From the NCBI GenBank assembly GCA_020634455.1, contig JACKBQ010000002.1:62001-126000 (forward strand): DNA of 64,000 bases. Direction: 5' to 3'. The notes beneath the pieces are model-generated. The model worked only from the letters and a program-made list of their open reading frames with translations, was not told the origin of the DNA and ran no database searches. Of the stretch, positions 33,335-42,116 are shown one piece after another. A program made the position numbers and the translations under genes. Position 1 is the stretch's first letter. Each line of letters begins with the position of its first letter. The DNA is from Ardenticatenaceae bacterium. Its GTDB lineage: Bacteria > Chloroflexota > Anaerolineae > Promineifilales > Promineifilaceae.

Positions 33335-34819
33335 ATGTCTGACTTTTTTCCGGGAAATGAACCATTGGTAGCCATGCCAGAACCGAAGCGCCCTAGCGGC
33401 TGCCGCATTGCGCTGACGTTATTGGCGGTGCTGGCCTTGCTGGTAATGTCGGCAAGTGGGGCCATTTGGTATTTCTTTTTTAGGGAAAAGGCGGAGCCGG
33501 GTGCGGTGAATGCGCCTGTTGTGGTGGCAACGGCCGTTCCTCTGGATGCTACCCAAACGGTCGAAACCATAGAACCAGATGCCGCAGACTCTCCGACGGT
33601 TCCCACCGTCACCTCGCCGGCGCTGGTTGGTCAGCCACCTGCCGACGGCATCAACCGCATTGTGTATGTGAATGAGGCGGGCCAACTGGTTACCCTGGCC
33701 TCCGACGGCAGCGACGTGCGCCAACTTACGGATGAACCACTCCGTTTTCAGTTTCCGGCCTGGTCGCCAGACGGCCGTTCTATTGCAGCCATCGGGGCAA
33801 ATCGGGGTGGTGCCGGGTTGTTTGTGTTGGCAGATTCTGCTGTGGGCGATTTTCCTGCGCCGCTGTATGCCGATGCCGAGCAAGGACCATTTTACCTTTA
33901 CTGGTCACCCGACAGCCGCCAGGTGAGCTTTTTGGCCAACCACCCGGATGGCATGGGGCTACATCTGGTGCAGGCCGATGGCTCTGCTGACAGCCGCTTG
34001 CTCACCACTGGCGGGCCAGTTTATTGGCAGTGGCTGGCCGACAGCGCCCAAATCTTTATCCACAGCGGCTTTTCTGGTGATGCGTCGCGCCTGGAAATTG
34101 TGGCTGCCGATGGCAATGGGGAAGGGAACAGTGTCGCTTCGCCAGGGTTCTTTCAGGCACCCGGTATTTCGGCAGACGGCCGTTACCTGGCCTACGCCGA
34201 GGTGTTAACCGGCAACAGCAATCTGGTGGTGATAGATACCGAATCCGAGGCAACGGTGCAGCAGCGGCACGCGGGGCAGGTGGCGCTGGCCTGGAGCCCC
34301 ACGGCAAACCAGCTTGCTTTCACCAACGGCACCGAGCCAGACAGCGTTAGTTTTGTGGGGCCGTTGCGTTTGCTGGATGCTGTCACTGGCGAAGTGAGGC
34401 TCATTAGCAGTGAACCCATCGTCGCCTTCTTTTGGTCGCCAGACGGCCGTTACCTGGCAGCTATTAGTGTTTTGCGCAGTGGTGAAGGTGACATTAACGC
34501 CCAAGAAGGCAGCAAGGTTTGGGCGGGTAAGCCCCTTCAGCAGGGCAATTTGCCTCAGCTTCGCCTGCTGGTTTATGATGTGGCGGCTGGCGAAGGGCGC
34601 GTACTGTTCAACTTTGTGCCCACCTTCACCTTTGCCACCCAGTTTTTGCCCTTTTTCGACCAATATGCTTTAAGTCATCAGCTCTGGTCGCCGGACAGCC
34701 GCGCTTTGGTATTGCCAATGGAAGAAAACGGCCGTAACCAAATATTCATCATCAACATTGTGACAGGCCAAAAACGGTATCTTGCCGATGGCACGATGCC
34801 TTTTTGGAGTCCTCGATAG
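33335..34819 (+). CDS. Membrane-anchored TolB-like beta-propeller protein
   Basis: 494 residues; GAAGGA precedes the ATG. A polar start is followed by a hydrophobic helix (about 25-48), then a Thr/Pro-rich stalk. From residue 105 there are repeats of TolB/WD40-like blades: QFPAWSPDGRSIAAIG, YLYWSPDSRQVSFLA, LAWSPTANQLAFT, FFWSPDGRYLAAIS and LWSPDSRALVLP. Several blades hold the SPDGR sequence that the genome palindrome can encode. It probably lies outside the membrane. No TolA or Pal partner is seen, so TolB-type function is not implied. Confidence 0.8.
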   Translation: MSDFFPGNEPLVAMPEPKRPSGCRIALTLLAVLALLVMSASGAIWYFFFREKAEPGAVNAPVVVATAVPLDATQTVETIEPDAADSPTVPTVTSPALVGQPPADGINRIVYVNEAGQLVTLASDGSDVRQLTDEPLRFQFPAWSPDGRSIAAIGANRGGAGLFVLADSAVGDFPAPLYADAEQGPFYLYWSPDSRQVSFLANHPDGMGLHLVQADGSADSRLLTTGGPVYWQWLADSAQIFIHSGFSGDASRLEIVAADGNGEGNSVASPGFFQAPGISADGRYLAYAEVLTGNSNLVVIDTESEATVQQRHAGQVALAWSPTANQLAFTNGTEPDSVSFVGPLRLLDAVTGEVRLISSEPIVAFFWSPDGRYLAAISVLRSGEGDINAQEGSKVWAGKPLQQGNLPQLRLLVYDVAAGEGRVLFNFVPTFTFATQFLPFFDQYALSHQLWSPDSRALVLPMEENGRNQIFIINIVTGQKRYLADGTMPFWSPR

Positions 34820-34835
34820 GCTTGGAGAACTGTTT

Positions 34836-35369
34836 ATGCAAAATGGCAATGCTTTCCGCACCTTTACCGATGAGACAGCCCATTATTTAGCTGGGCTCAA
34901 GGTGGTCATCTACTATGCCGAACCGATCCCTTCAGCCACCGATGAGCGGCTGCGATTAATTGTAGATCAATTTTTGGGGGGAACGGCCGTTGAGCAAGCA
35001 CAGTTTCAGGCTGGGTTGATACCAGCGCATCGTTCCCTATTTGGCATTTACGGGCACAGGGCCGCCACCCTGGCTGTACGCCAAAACAGCCGCGATTGGC
35101 TGCTTTCCGGGTTGGTAGGAGCCGTCATTGCCAACTACATCATCCCACCCAAACGCAACGTGGAGGTGAGCTTGGCTGTGTACCACCATTGTGCCCGAAA
35201 GATTGGCGAATCCCCGGCAGAGCTATTTGCCGAGGCGGCCAATTATGCCCGGCCAGATTTGGTGCAAAAGCTGCATCAATTCGGCCGTCGGGCAGATGTT
35301 CACCTGAAGCAATTTGGCTGGCAGGAACAAAAAACCCCGGAAGGCGTCCGTTATAAATTTTCCTGGTAA
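34836..35369 (+). CDS. Conserved hypothetical protein
   Basis: 177 residues. ATG at 34836 follows TTGGAG. It reads as a soluble alpha/beta protein with an LAGLKVVIYYAEPIPSATDE segment near the start and KIGESPAELFAEAANYAR further on. One moderately hydrophobic stretch (LLSGLVGAVIANYII) is too short to be a clear membrane helix. Not recognised. It starts 17 bases after the propeller gene and probably shares its mRNA. Confidence 0.65.
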   Translation: MQNGNAFRTFTDETAHYLAGLKVVIYYAEPIPSATDERLRLIVDQFLGGTAVEQAQFQAGLIPAHRSLFGIYGHRAATLAVRQNSRDWLLSGLVGAVIANYIIPPKRNVEVSLAVYHHCARKIGESPAELFAEAANYARPDLVQKLHQFGRRADVHLKQFGWQEQKTPEGVRYKFSW

Positions 35370-35455
35370 AGTACAGGTGATTTTCAGAAAGGAACGCTGT
35401 TGCTTGCCAACGTCAAGAACAGCTACAATGAGTTAAGATAACGATATGGGAGAGT

Positions 35456-35650
35456 ATGATGAACGTTCGTTGTAATTATTGCCGTCAATCTTTTAATCTG
35501 AGCCGCGATTATTTGGCCGATGCCCTGGCCAAAGCGAAGGAATCCAAACAAAAAACGCATTCGGTTGAATGTATCAACTGTCGGAAGATGATTAAAGTGC
35601 CTGTGGCTCAAATGAAACGGTACCTGCCGGAGCCGCGCTCTGAGGACTAA
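35456..35650 (+). CDS. Small zinc-ribbon protein
   Basis: 64 residues. Two CxxC pairs, RCNYCRQSF (5-9) and CINCRKMI (about 42-45), suggest one zinc ribbon, with a Lys-rich middle. Two adjacent ATGs (35456, 35459) give alternative starts. It converges on nadD by 4 bases. Likely a nucleic-acid or protein-binding small protein; function unknown. Confidence 0.7.
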   Translation: MMNVRCNYCRQSFNLSRDYLADALAKAKESKQKTHSVECINCRKMIKVPVAQMKRYLPEPRSED

Positions 35651-36246
35651 TCTGTGTAAAGTTTGTTTTGTTGAATATAGCGGGAGACGGCCGTTGGCAG
35701 CAAATAGGTCGCCTCATGTCCATCTTTAATCCAGGCACGGATGGTTGTTGCCGAGATGGAAAGTGTGGGGCCATCTAGCAGGTCAACGGCCGTTTTTATG
35801 CCAGGAACGGCCGTTTCCAAAGTTTCCCACGCAATGGTTGCCCCTGGCCGCGGCAACACCCCCAGCCGACATTGTGTAATCAGCCGCGCCGGTTCCACCC
35901 AGGTCGGCAAATCGCGCAACGAATCCCCCCCAATCAGCAGCCAAAACGCCGCGTCTGGATACTTTTCCTGCAGCAGCGGCAGCAGCGTTACCGTTGTGTG
36001 TGGCGCAGGCCGGGTGGAATCAGTTGTGTCTAAAACAAAGTTGGGATTGTCTTGAATGGCCAGGGAGATCATTTGCAGGCGGTGGGAAACGGCCGTAATC
36101 ACCTTCCCCAGCTTATGCACCGGCTCCCCCGCTGGTAAAAACAGCACCCTGTCTAACCCTAGCTGCACCCGCGCCGATTCAGCTAGCCACAAATGCCCCC
36201 AATGCGGCGGGTCAAACGTCCCGCCCAGCAGCCCGATCCTACTCAC
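35647..36246 (-). CDS. nadD: Nicotinate-nucleotide adenylyltransferase
   Basis: 199 residues if translation starts at GTG 36246. SRIGLLGGTFDPPHWGHLWL holds the nucleotidyltransferase T-x-GH signature. VLFLPAGEPVHK, LLIGGDSL and a C-terminal ISATTIRAWI (S-T-x-I-R) match NadD. It adenylates nicotinate mononucleotide in NAD synthesis. The start overlaps the obgE stop by 8 bases; a TTG at 36270 would add eight residues. It is the last gene of the DUF177-obgE-nadD operon, an order known from other bacteria in part. Confidence 0.92.
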   Translation of the reverse strand: MSRIGLLGGTFDPPHWGHLWLAESARVQLGLDRVLFLPAGEPVHKLGKVITAVSHRLQMISLAIQDNPNFVLDTTDSTRPAPHTTVTLLPLLQEKYPDAAFWLLIGGDSLRDLPTWVEPARLITQCRLGVLPRPGATIAWETLETAVPGIKTAVDLLDGPTLSISATTIRAWIKDGHEATYLLPTAVSRYIQQNKLYTD

Positions 36247-37501
36247 CCCACTCCAGCTCTTCCTCGCCAATGTACACCGGATCGCCCACAGCCACGCCCG
36301 CTTCCGTTAGCGCCTGCGAAATGCCCATAGACTCCAAAATTTTCTGGAAACGCACCACCGTTGCATCAAATTCAAAATAGGTCATCGCCGCCACGCGCTC
36401 AATTTGCTTGCCGCGCACGCGCCAGCCATCCCCTTCACGCTCAATGGTAAACCCTTCGTCATTTTCTGCCCGAATGACGGTAATTTCATCTGTGTGGCGC
36501 GTTTGGGCTGGCGGCGCTTCGTCCAACATGCGGCGAACGCGGTACAGCATTTGCCGCACATTTTGCTGCGTGGCCGCCGAAATTGCCATGAACGGATAGC
36601 CCGCCTTCTTGATTTCTTCCTCGATGAGCGGTTCCCAGGCAATGGCGTCTGGCAAATCCATCTTGTTGAGGACCACGAGTTGCGGCCGTTTTTCCAGCGC
36701 AATGTCGTACAAAGCCAACTCCTGGTTAATCATCGCCCAATCTTCCAGCGGCTCCTTGGCTGACCCATCCAGCAGATGAATCAGCACCCGCGTGCGCTCC
36801 ACATGGCGCAAAAAGTCATGCCCCAAGCCCACACCGCTGGCCGCCCCTTCAATCAAACCGGGAATATCGGCCACCACAAACGTCTCAAAATCATCCATCT
36901 CCACCACGCCCAAATTAGGTTGCAGCGTGGTGAACGGGTAGTTTGCCACTTTTGGCGTGGCGCCACTAATCACCGAAAGCAGCGTAGATTTGCCCGCATT
37001 CGGCACGCCCACAATGCCCACATCGGCAATGAGCTTTAGCTCCAGCGTGACCCACAGCTCTTCGCCCGGTTCGCCCCGTTCGGCGATGCGTGGCGCCTGG
37101 TTGACGCTGCTGGCAAAGCGAGCATTGCCTCGGCCTCCCTTGCCGCCTTGCAGCACCAAAATCTCCTGGTCTTCAGAGGTGATGTCGGCCAGCAGGTTGC
37201 CCGTTTCGGCCTCCCGAATGATGGTGCCTGCGGGTACTTCGATGCGCAAATTCTCGCCGCGCTTGCCGTGGCGATTGGCTTTGCTGCCATGGACACCATG
37301 ATCGGCCTTGAAGTGGGCCTGGCGGTTAAAGCGCATCAGGCTGTTTAGATGGCGATTGCCGGCAAAGATGATGCTGCCGCCATCGCCGCCGTCGCCGCCG
37401 TCAGGGCCGCCAAGGGGCACGTGCTTTTCCCGGCGGAAGCTAATCATGCCGTCGCCGCCGTTGCCGCTGCGAATGTAAATTTTGGCCTGGTCAAAAAACA
37501 T
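36239..37501 (-). CDS. obgE: Obg-family GTPase
   Basis: 420 residues. The glycine-rich Obg fold opens MFFDQAKIYIRSGNGGDGMI. The G domain has GVPNAGKSTLLSVI, DIPGLIEGAASGVGLGHDFL and NKMDLPD. The C-terminal OCT domain ends with DPVYIGEEELEW. Obg binds the large ribosomal subunit and is tied to ribosome assembly and stress. The ATG is one base from the DUF177 stop. No reading frame or motif fault seen. Confidence 0.97.
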   Translation of the reverse strand: MFFDQAKIYIRSGNGGDGMISFRREKHVPLGGPDGGDGGDGGSIIFAGNRHLNSLMRFNRQAHFKADHGVHGSKANRHGKRGENLRIEVPAGTIIREAETGNLLADITSEDQEILVLQGGKGGRGNARFASSVNQAPRIAERGEPGEELWVTLELKLIADVGIVGVPNAGKSTLLSVISGATPKVANYPFTTLQPNLGVVEMDDFETFVVADIPGLIEGAASGVGLGHDFLRHVERTRVLIHLLDGSAKEPLEDWAMINQELALYDIALEKRPQLVVLNKMDLPDAIAWEPLIEEEIKKAGYPFMAISAATQQNVRQMLYRVRRMLDEAPPAQTRHTDEITVIRAENDEGFTIEREGDGWRVRGKQIERVAAMTYFEFDATVVRFQKILESMGISQALTEAGVAVGDPVYIGEEELEWGE

Positions 37502-37502
37502 A

Positions 37503-38024
37503 CTAGTTATCTTTTGAATCTAACAGCTGCCGCAACGCACTCAAGCGTGGGTCAATCGGTTCTGCTTCGCAGCTGCAATTTCCTTTGTTTAGATTTTGCC
37601 CACACTCCATGCACAAGCCGTGGCAGTCGGGTTTGCAAATTGGCTGGATTGGGGTTTCCAGAACGGTTAGCTCGCGTACCAGTGGCGCTATATCAATAAA
37701 ACCATCTTCGCCGATGATGTATTCACCTTCTGGGGCGGTGTGCGGCGGGTAATAAAACAGATCGTCCAGCTTTAAATCAACGGGCACGATCGCTTCTTCC
37801 AGGCAGCGCACACATTCTGCACCCAGGGTGCTGCGCAGCACCCCGCTCAGGTAGACGCCTTCAGAGGTGCGTGTGGCGGTAAATGTGCCTGCCAATGGGC
37901 TTAATGTTAAATCTTCTACCTCAATGGTGGGGTAGTTCAGTTCGATGGTCCGGCTGGTGCCTAAGGTGGCTTCCAAAAAGAAGCCGAAGTTGAAGCGTAG
38001 CCGGGAAGGGCGTTTATTTGACAT
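37503..38024 (-). CDS. DUF177 (YceD-like) protein
   Basis: 173 residues. ATG at 38024 with GGGAGGG just upstream. The family core RSTLGAECVRCLEEAIVPVD is present. The end has a Cys pattern CKPDCHGLCMECG and CSC that would bind zinc, as in long YceD forms. These proteins usually sit before rpmF (bL32) and are linked to 23S rRNA or ribosome work. Here the gene precedes obgE. A reading frame continuing to 38417 overlaps rdgB on the other strand and is not likely real. Confidence 0.87.
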   Translation of the reverse strand: MSNKRPSRLRFNFGFFLEATLGTSRTIELNYPTIEVEDLTLSPLAGTFTATRTSEGVYLSGVLRSTLGAECVRCLEEAIVPVDLKLDDLFYYPPHTAPEGEYIIGEDGFIDIAPLVRELTVLETPIQPICKPDCHGLCMECGQNLNKGNCSCEAEPIDPRLSALRQLLDSKDN

Positions 38025-38098
38025 GGGGTCCCTCCCTTCTGAAAAGTTTAGGAATGGAGTATAACATACGCTTTTAGAAACAAGAAAAAGGCTCATAA

Positions 38099-38701
38099 AT
38101 GACAAAACTTTTGGTTGCAACACATAACAAGGGCAAAGTAAAAGAGTTCGCCGAGATGCTGGCTGATTTGGACATTGAGTGGCTGAGTCTGGATGATGTG
38201 GGCGTAACCGAGGATGTGGCGGAGACGGGCAGCACCTTCCGGGCGAACAGCGTGCTGAAGGCGCAGGCTTACGCGGCAAAGACCGGCTTGCTGACGCTGG
38301 CAGATGATTCTGGCTTAGAAGTAGATGCGCTGGATGGCGCACCGGGTGTTTATACGGCAAGGTATGGGGGTGTGGGGTTAACGGCCGTTCAACGTTACCA
38401 AAAACTCCTTGACGCAATTAAACAGGTGCCAGACCCGCAACGCACAGCTCGTTTTCGCTGCGTCATTGTGCTGGCTCATCCAGACGGCCGTGTTTTGGGC
38501 GAATCTGAGGGTATGTGCGAGGGGCAAATTGCCCTGGCTCCTGCGGGCGAGGGCGGGTTTGGCTACGATCCGGTGTTCTATCTGCCCCGGTTTGGGCAAA
38601 CGATGGCTCAACTCCCCCCTGGTGAAAAACACAAAATTAGCCATCGAGGGCGAGCGGTGCAGGCCATCGTGCCGCGCCTGCGTGAATTGCTGGCTGGATA
38701 A
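38099..38701 (+). CDS. rdgB: XTP/dITP pyrophosphatase (RdgB/HAM1 family)
   Basis: 200 residues, typical. VATHNKGKVKEFAEML, LADDSGLEVDALDGAPGVYT, GGFGYDPVFYLP and HRGRAVQA are the family signatures, with catalytic Asp/Lys in place. It removes ITP, dITP and XTP from the nucleotide pool. Divergent from the DUF177-obgE-nadD operon; the 74 bases between may hold both promoters. Confidence 0.96.
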   Translation: MTKLLVATHNKGKVKEFAEMLADLDIEWLSLDDVGVTEDVAETGSTFRANSVLKAQAYAAKTGLLTLADDSGLEVDALDGAPGVYTARYGGVGLTAVQRYQKLLDAIKQVPDPQRTARFRCVIVLAHPDGRVLGESEGMCEGQIALAPAGEGGFGYDPVFYLPRFGQTMAQLPPGEKHKISHRGRAVQAIVPRLRELLAG

Positions 38702-38930
38702 GCTGGTGGGGCAGTATAGCTAGACAGTTATGGCTAGACCGCTTGCCAGAAGTTGCCTGTAAAGTGCATTACGTTGAGCTTGTGTATTGTCTCAACATGC
38801 GGCTGTTGTATCTTGAGCGATATGGTTGCACGGTGCTTCACAGAAAACGGCCGTACCTTCCGGCATACTTTAGACATCGTAACAAACTGTTGATTGGTTG
38901 GATGTTTTTAGTGATTGAAGGAGTGAATAG

Positions 38931-39323
38931 ATGAAAGCGGTTTTAGTGGTAGACGATAATACGGCCGTACGCATGGTCCTGACCGATATTTTGACGATGG
39001 CTTACCCCACGGCTCGTGTGTTACAGGCAGAAAATGGCGCCGACGGGTTGGCGTTGGCGCAAGCAGAGCAGCCTGACCTGGTGCTGATGGACGCGGAAAT
39101 GCCTGTTCTGGATGGTTTCGCCGCGGCTAAAAAGATGCGTCAAGCTCATGAGACAAAATCTATACCTATCATTGCTATTTCCAGCGGTGCCAGCAACAAT
39201 GAGTTGGTCACTGGTTTGCGCAGTCTGGCGGATAGTTCGCTGCCCAAGCCTTTTACGGCGGATGATCTGTTTCAAACGGTTTCACGGGTGATGTCGCGCC
39301 GGACGATGGTTTTGAGCCACTAG
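38931..39323 (+). CDS. CheY-like response regulator
   Basis: 130 residues, a single receiver domain. VVDDNTAVR has the acidic pair, VLMDAEMPVLDG the phospho-acceptor Asp (about residue 54), SSGAS the Thr/Ser and SLPKPF the Lys. All positions are in place. AAGGAG precedes the ATG. No kinase lies next to it. The 229 bases upstream contain one genome palindrome and no gene that I can see. Confidence 0.9.
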   Translation: MKAVLVVDDNTAVRMVLTDILTMAYPTARVLQAENGADGLALAQAEQPDLVLMDAEMPVLDGFAAAKKMRQAHETKSIPIIAISSGASNNELVTGLRSLADSSLPKPFTADDLFQTVSRVMSRRTMVLSH

Positions 39324-39399
39324 GCGATTTTCAGGATAAATTTGTGGATGAACGGCCGTTTCCAGTGGAAGCAGCCGTTTTTTGTTGGAAAATATTGGA

Positions 39400-39478
39400 A
39401 ATTAATCCACAGATTAACGCGGATTGCGCAGATTTTGTACCTTATTATCTGCGCTAATCTGCGAAATCTGCGGATAGT
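39400..39478. repeat. CAGATT-type degenerate repeat
   Basis: Words such as ATCCACAGATTAACGCGGAT and CTAATCTGCGAAATCTGCGG form an imperfect inverted tract. The tract ends just before the stop of the hydrolase gene at 39480. Confidence 0.72.
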
Positions 39479-39479
39479 T

Positions 39480-40253
39480 TTAACATGACGAAGTTGCCAA
39501 TAATAAAAAGTTTTGCACCAACCGCGCTACCTCTGCTGGTGCTTCCAGCATCATCATGTGCCCCACCTCAGCCATAAGGGCAAATTGAGCATTGGGTAGC
39601 TGTTCGGCCAAATATTGACCAAACTTGGGCGGCGTCATCTGGTCATTTTGGCTGCTGATGACCAGCGTGGGCAGGGCGATGTGGGGCAGTTCCTGGCGCA
39701 GATCGAACTGGTTGCAGGCGACAAAGTCGCCTAGCATCACTTCTGGGAGGCAGGCCAACATGCTTTGCCGATTGGCTGCTTTCAGGGGGTCGTTGGGTTG
39801 GCTACCCCAGTAATATTGGTTGAGCAGGTCAACGGCCGTTTCAAAATCCTCTTCCAGCGCCACCAAAATTTGCGGCGAAACGCTCAGTTTGGCTCCCGTG
39901 CCAAGCAAAATCAGTCCAGCGACGGCTGGCGGGGCAGCCAGCCCCACCTGTTGGGCAATCGCCCCACCCATTGAATGCCCCAGGACAAATACGTTTTCCA
40001 GGGATAATGCTTCAATAAAATCAAGCACATCTTGCGCGTAGCCAGCGACAGTTTGGCGACCTTGTGGTTGGGAACGGCCGTGTCCAGGCAAATCCAGGGT
40101 GTAAACGGCCGTGTTCGGCAAGCGTCGCAGCTCCGCAGGCCAGGTCAGGCGGGAGCTGCCTGCCCCATGAATGAGCAACACGGTGTGATGCGCTCCAGAA
40201 GGCAAGTGTGGCGCATAAAAAAGGTCAGTGTGGGGAAGCTGAATTTTAGGCAT
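39480..40253 (-). CDS. Alpha/beta hydrolase
   Basis: 257 residues from ATG at 40253; a TTG at 40277 adds eight residues. The fold is clear: VLLIHGAGSSRLTW (oxyanion HG), LPGHGRS, GHSMGGAIAQQ nucleophile elbow (Ser), TLVISSQNDQMTPP (Asp) and VGHMMMLEAP (His). It is likely a small-molecule esterase or C-C hydrolase such as MhpC/MenH-type, but the substrate is open. It stands alone and divergent from murA. Confidence 0.88.
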   Translation of the reverse strand: MPKIQLPHTDLFYAPHLPSGAHHTVLLIHGAGSSRLTWPAELRRLPNTAVYTLDLPGHGRSQPQGRQTVAGYAQDVLDFIEALSLENVFVLGHSMGGAIAQQVGLAAPPAVAGLILLGTGAKLSVSPQILVALEEDFETAVDLLNQYYWGSQPNDPLKAANRQSMLACLPEVMLGDFVACNQFDLRQELPHIALPTLVISSQNDQMTPPKFGQYLAEQLPNAQFALMAEVGHMMMLEAPAEVARLVQNFLLLATSSC

Positions 40254-40402
40254 GATGCAAGTGTACCGACCCAACACTCACAGGACAAGCAAAGGCAGGT
40301 TAAGCTATCGGTGAGCATTCATTTTGCTAATTTGTGCGCCACTGAACTGCCCGTTAAAATTCAGCCGGAAGAGAAACACCAAGGAGCAAAAAGGAAGCAA
40401 TC

Positions 40403-41695
40403 ATGGAACGATTTATTATTGAAGGCGGCCACAAGCTAAGTGGCACCGTGAAGGTCAGCGGCAACAAAAATGCGGCGCTCAAGCTGCTGCCTGCTTGCCT
40501 GCTGACAGACCAGCCAGTTGTGCTGCACAACATTCCCCACATTCAAGATGTCATTTTTACGCTGGATTTGTTGGTGGATTTGGGTGTGGAAGTGACCGAT
40601 TTAGGCGACGGTAGCTGGCGCATTCATGCCGCCAATGTGGCCAAAACGGAGCTGGACAGCACACTGGCCAGCAAAATTCGGGCCTCGTTTGTGTTTTCCG
40701 GGCCGATGCTGGCGCGGATGGGGCAGGTAACGCTGCCGCTGCCGGGTGGGGATGTGATTGGCGGACGGCCGTTAGACACCCACATCACGGCGTTAGAGGC
40801 TCTGGGAACGGCCGTAGAAATGAAAGAGCGCGGTCTGTTCCACATGAACGCCGATGGGCTGCACGGCGCAGGCTATCTGTTACTCCCGGAGGCCAGCGTT
40901 ACCGCCACCGAAAACACCGTGATGGCTGCCGCCTTAGCCAAAGGCGAAACCGTCATTGACAATGCCGCTTGCGAACCCCACGTGCGCGATTTGTGCAATT
41001 TCCTCAATAGCCTGGGCGCTCAGATCACGGGCATTGGTAGCAACCGGCTCACCATCCAGGGTGTGGAACAGTTGGGTGGGGGAGAATTCCGTATAGGCTC
41101 TGATTTTATGGAGGTGGGCAGCTTTATTGGCGCAGCGGCTGTAACCGGTAGCGAAATTCGCATTCAGAATGCGCAGCCAAAAAATTTGGGCATGATTCGC
41201 ATTGTGTATGAAAAGTTAGGTGTGCATTGGCTTGATGATGGTGACGACATCATTGTGCCAGCCAAGCAATCCATGAAAATCAAACCGGCGTTGGGTGGGC
41301 GCATCCCCGAAATTAAGCCGATGCCCTGGCCAGGCTTCCCGCCAGATTTGATGAGCATTGCTGTGGTCATCGCCACGCAGTCGGAAGGGTCTGTGCTGCT
41401 GCATGACTGGATGTATGAAAGCCGCTTCTTCTTTGTAGACAATCTCACATTTATGGGGGCGCGTATTGTGCTTTGCGACCCGCATCGGGTGATGATTTTG
41501 GGTGGCAACCAGCTAAATGCCAGTCCACACGGTGTGCCTAGCCCTGATATTCGGGCGGGGATGGCGCTGGTGCTGGCTGCGCTTTGCGCCAAAGGGCAAA
41601 GCACAATTAACAATATTCAGCAAATTGATCGTGGTTACGAGCAAATTGAACGGAAATTGCAGGGCTTAGGGGCGCGGATTAAGCGGGTTATGTGA
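40403..41695 (+). CDS. murA: UDP-N-acetylglucosamine 1-carboxyvinyltransferase (Cys-to-Asp variant)
   Basis: First committed step of peptidoglycan synthesis: transfer of enolpyruvate from PEP to UDP-GlcNAc. 430 residues; SGNKNAALK (Lys-Asn pair at 22-23) and KIRASFVFSGPMLAR fit. The loop that usually has the catalytic Cys (E. coli Cys115) reads LPGGDVIGGRPLD, so Asp117 stands there. This substitution is known from fosfomycin-insensitive MurA enzymes such as that of Mycobacterium tuberculosis. AGGAG lies about 15 bases before the ATG. It precedes the rpmH promoter by 30 bases. Confidence 0.95.
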   Translation: MERFIIEGGHKLSGTVKVSGNKNAALKLLPACLLTDQPVVLHNIPHIQDVIFTLDLLVDLGVEVTDLGDGSWRIHAANVAKTELDSTLASKIRASFVFSGPMLARMGQVTLPLPGGDVIGGRPLDTHITALEALGTAVEMKERGLFHMNADGLHGAGYLLLPEASVTATENTVMAAALAKGETVIDNAACEPHVRDLCNFLNSLGAQITGIGSNRLTIQGVEQLGGGEFRIGSDFMEVGSFIGAAAVTGSEIRIQNAQPKNLGMIRIVYEKLGVHWLDDGDDIIVPAKQSMKIKPALGGRIPEIKPMPWPGFPPDLMSIAVVIATQSEGSVLLHDWMYESRFFFVDNLTFMGARIVLCDPHRVMILGGNQLNASPHGVPSPDIRAGMALVLAALCAKGQSTINNIQQIDRGYEQIERKLQGLGARIKRVM

Positions 41696-41725
41696 TTTGG
41701 TTCTGATTTTGCTCTGCCAAAACAT

Positions 41726-41754
41726 TTGACCACCCTCTGTGGCTTAGGTATAAT
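41726..41754 (+). promoter_or_regulatory. Promoter of rpmH-rnpA
   Basis: TTGACC (41726-41731), 17 bases, TATAAT (41749-41754). A perfect -10 and optimal spacing. The leader is about 115 bases. Confidence 0.8.
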
Positions 41755-41836
41755 TTTCCGTCGTTTGACAGGTGTGAAACTTGTCTTTTTCTTTACCTGA
41801 TTGAAAACGGCCGTTAAAACCGAGATGATCTTAGCT

Positions 41837-41861
41837 CAGGGCTTTAAGCCCTGGTTTTTTT
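41837..41861 (+). terminator. Terminator-like hairpin immediately before the rpmH ribosome site
   Basis: CAGGGC (41837-41842) pairs with GCCCTG (41848-41853), loop TTTAA, followed by a G and seven Ts. AGGAG for rpmH follows directly. Another weaker hairpin (41767-41785) with T-rich tail lies upstream in the leader. Either it ends murA transcripts or it attenuates rpmH transcripts from the promoter above. Confidence 0.7.
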
Positions 41862-41874
41862 AGGAGAACTACTT

Positions 41875-42099
41875 ATGCCAAAGCGTACTTATCAACCAAA
41901 AATTCGTCGTCGTATGCGCGTTCACGGGTTTCGTGAGCGCATGAAAACCAAAGGTGGTCGCAAAGTTTTAAAGAGCCGCCGCGCCAAAGGGCGTTACCAG
42001 CTAACCGTTAATATGAATGAGCATGTAAAGCGCATTAACTGGAATGGCTCGTCTGCTACTGCTTACCGTGCGCCAAGACGGTTTGGCGGCAGCAAATAG
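41875..42099 (+). CDS. rpmH: 50S ribosomal protein bL34, extended
   Basis: MPKRTYQPKIRRRMRVHGF, then RMKTKGGRKVLKSRRAKGR, is unmistakably bL34. The usual protein is 44-50 residues; here there are 74. The additional C-terminal 28 residues (from about MNEHVKRINWNG to FGGSK) have no counterpart in common bL34s and are basic/aromatic. The stop lies 17 bases before rnpA. The extension may be a real lineage feature or may reflect loss of the ordinary stop. Confidence 0.93.
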   Translation: MPKRTYQPKIRRRMRVHGFRERMKTKGGRKVLKSRRAKGRYQLTVNMNEHVKRINWNGSSATAYRAPRRFGGSK

Positions 42100-42116
42100 C
42101 TTCGGTTGTCTGATGT

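Noticed and set aside
33335..34819. Assignment as TolB of the Tol-Pal system
   Set aside because: No Tol or Pal neighbours, and it has a membrane anchor and stalk; only the propeller fold is shared.
38025..38417. N-terminal extension of the DUF177 gene
   Set aside because: Overlaps rdgB antisense; a strong ribosome site lies at the internal ATG 38024.
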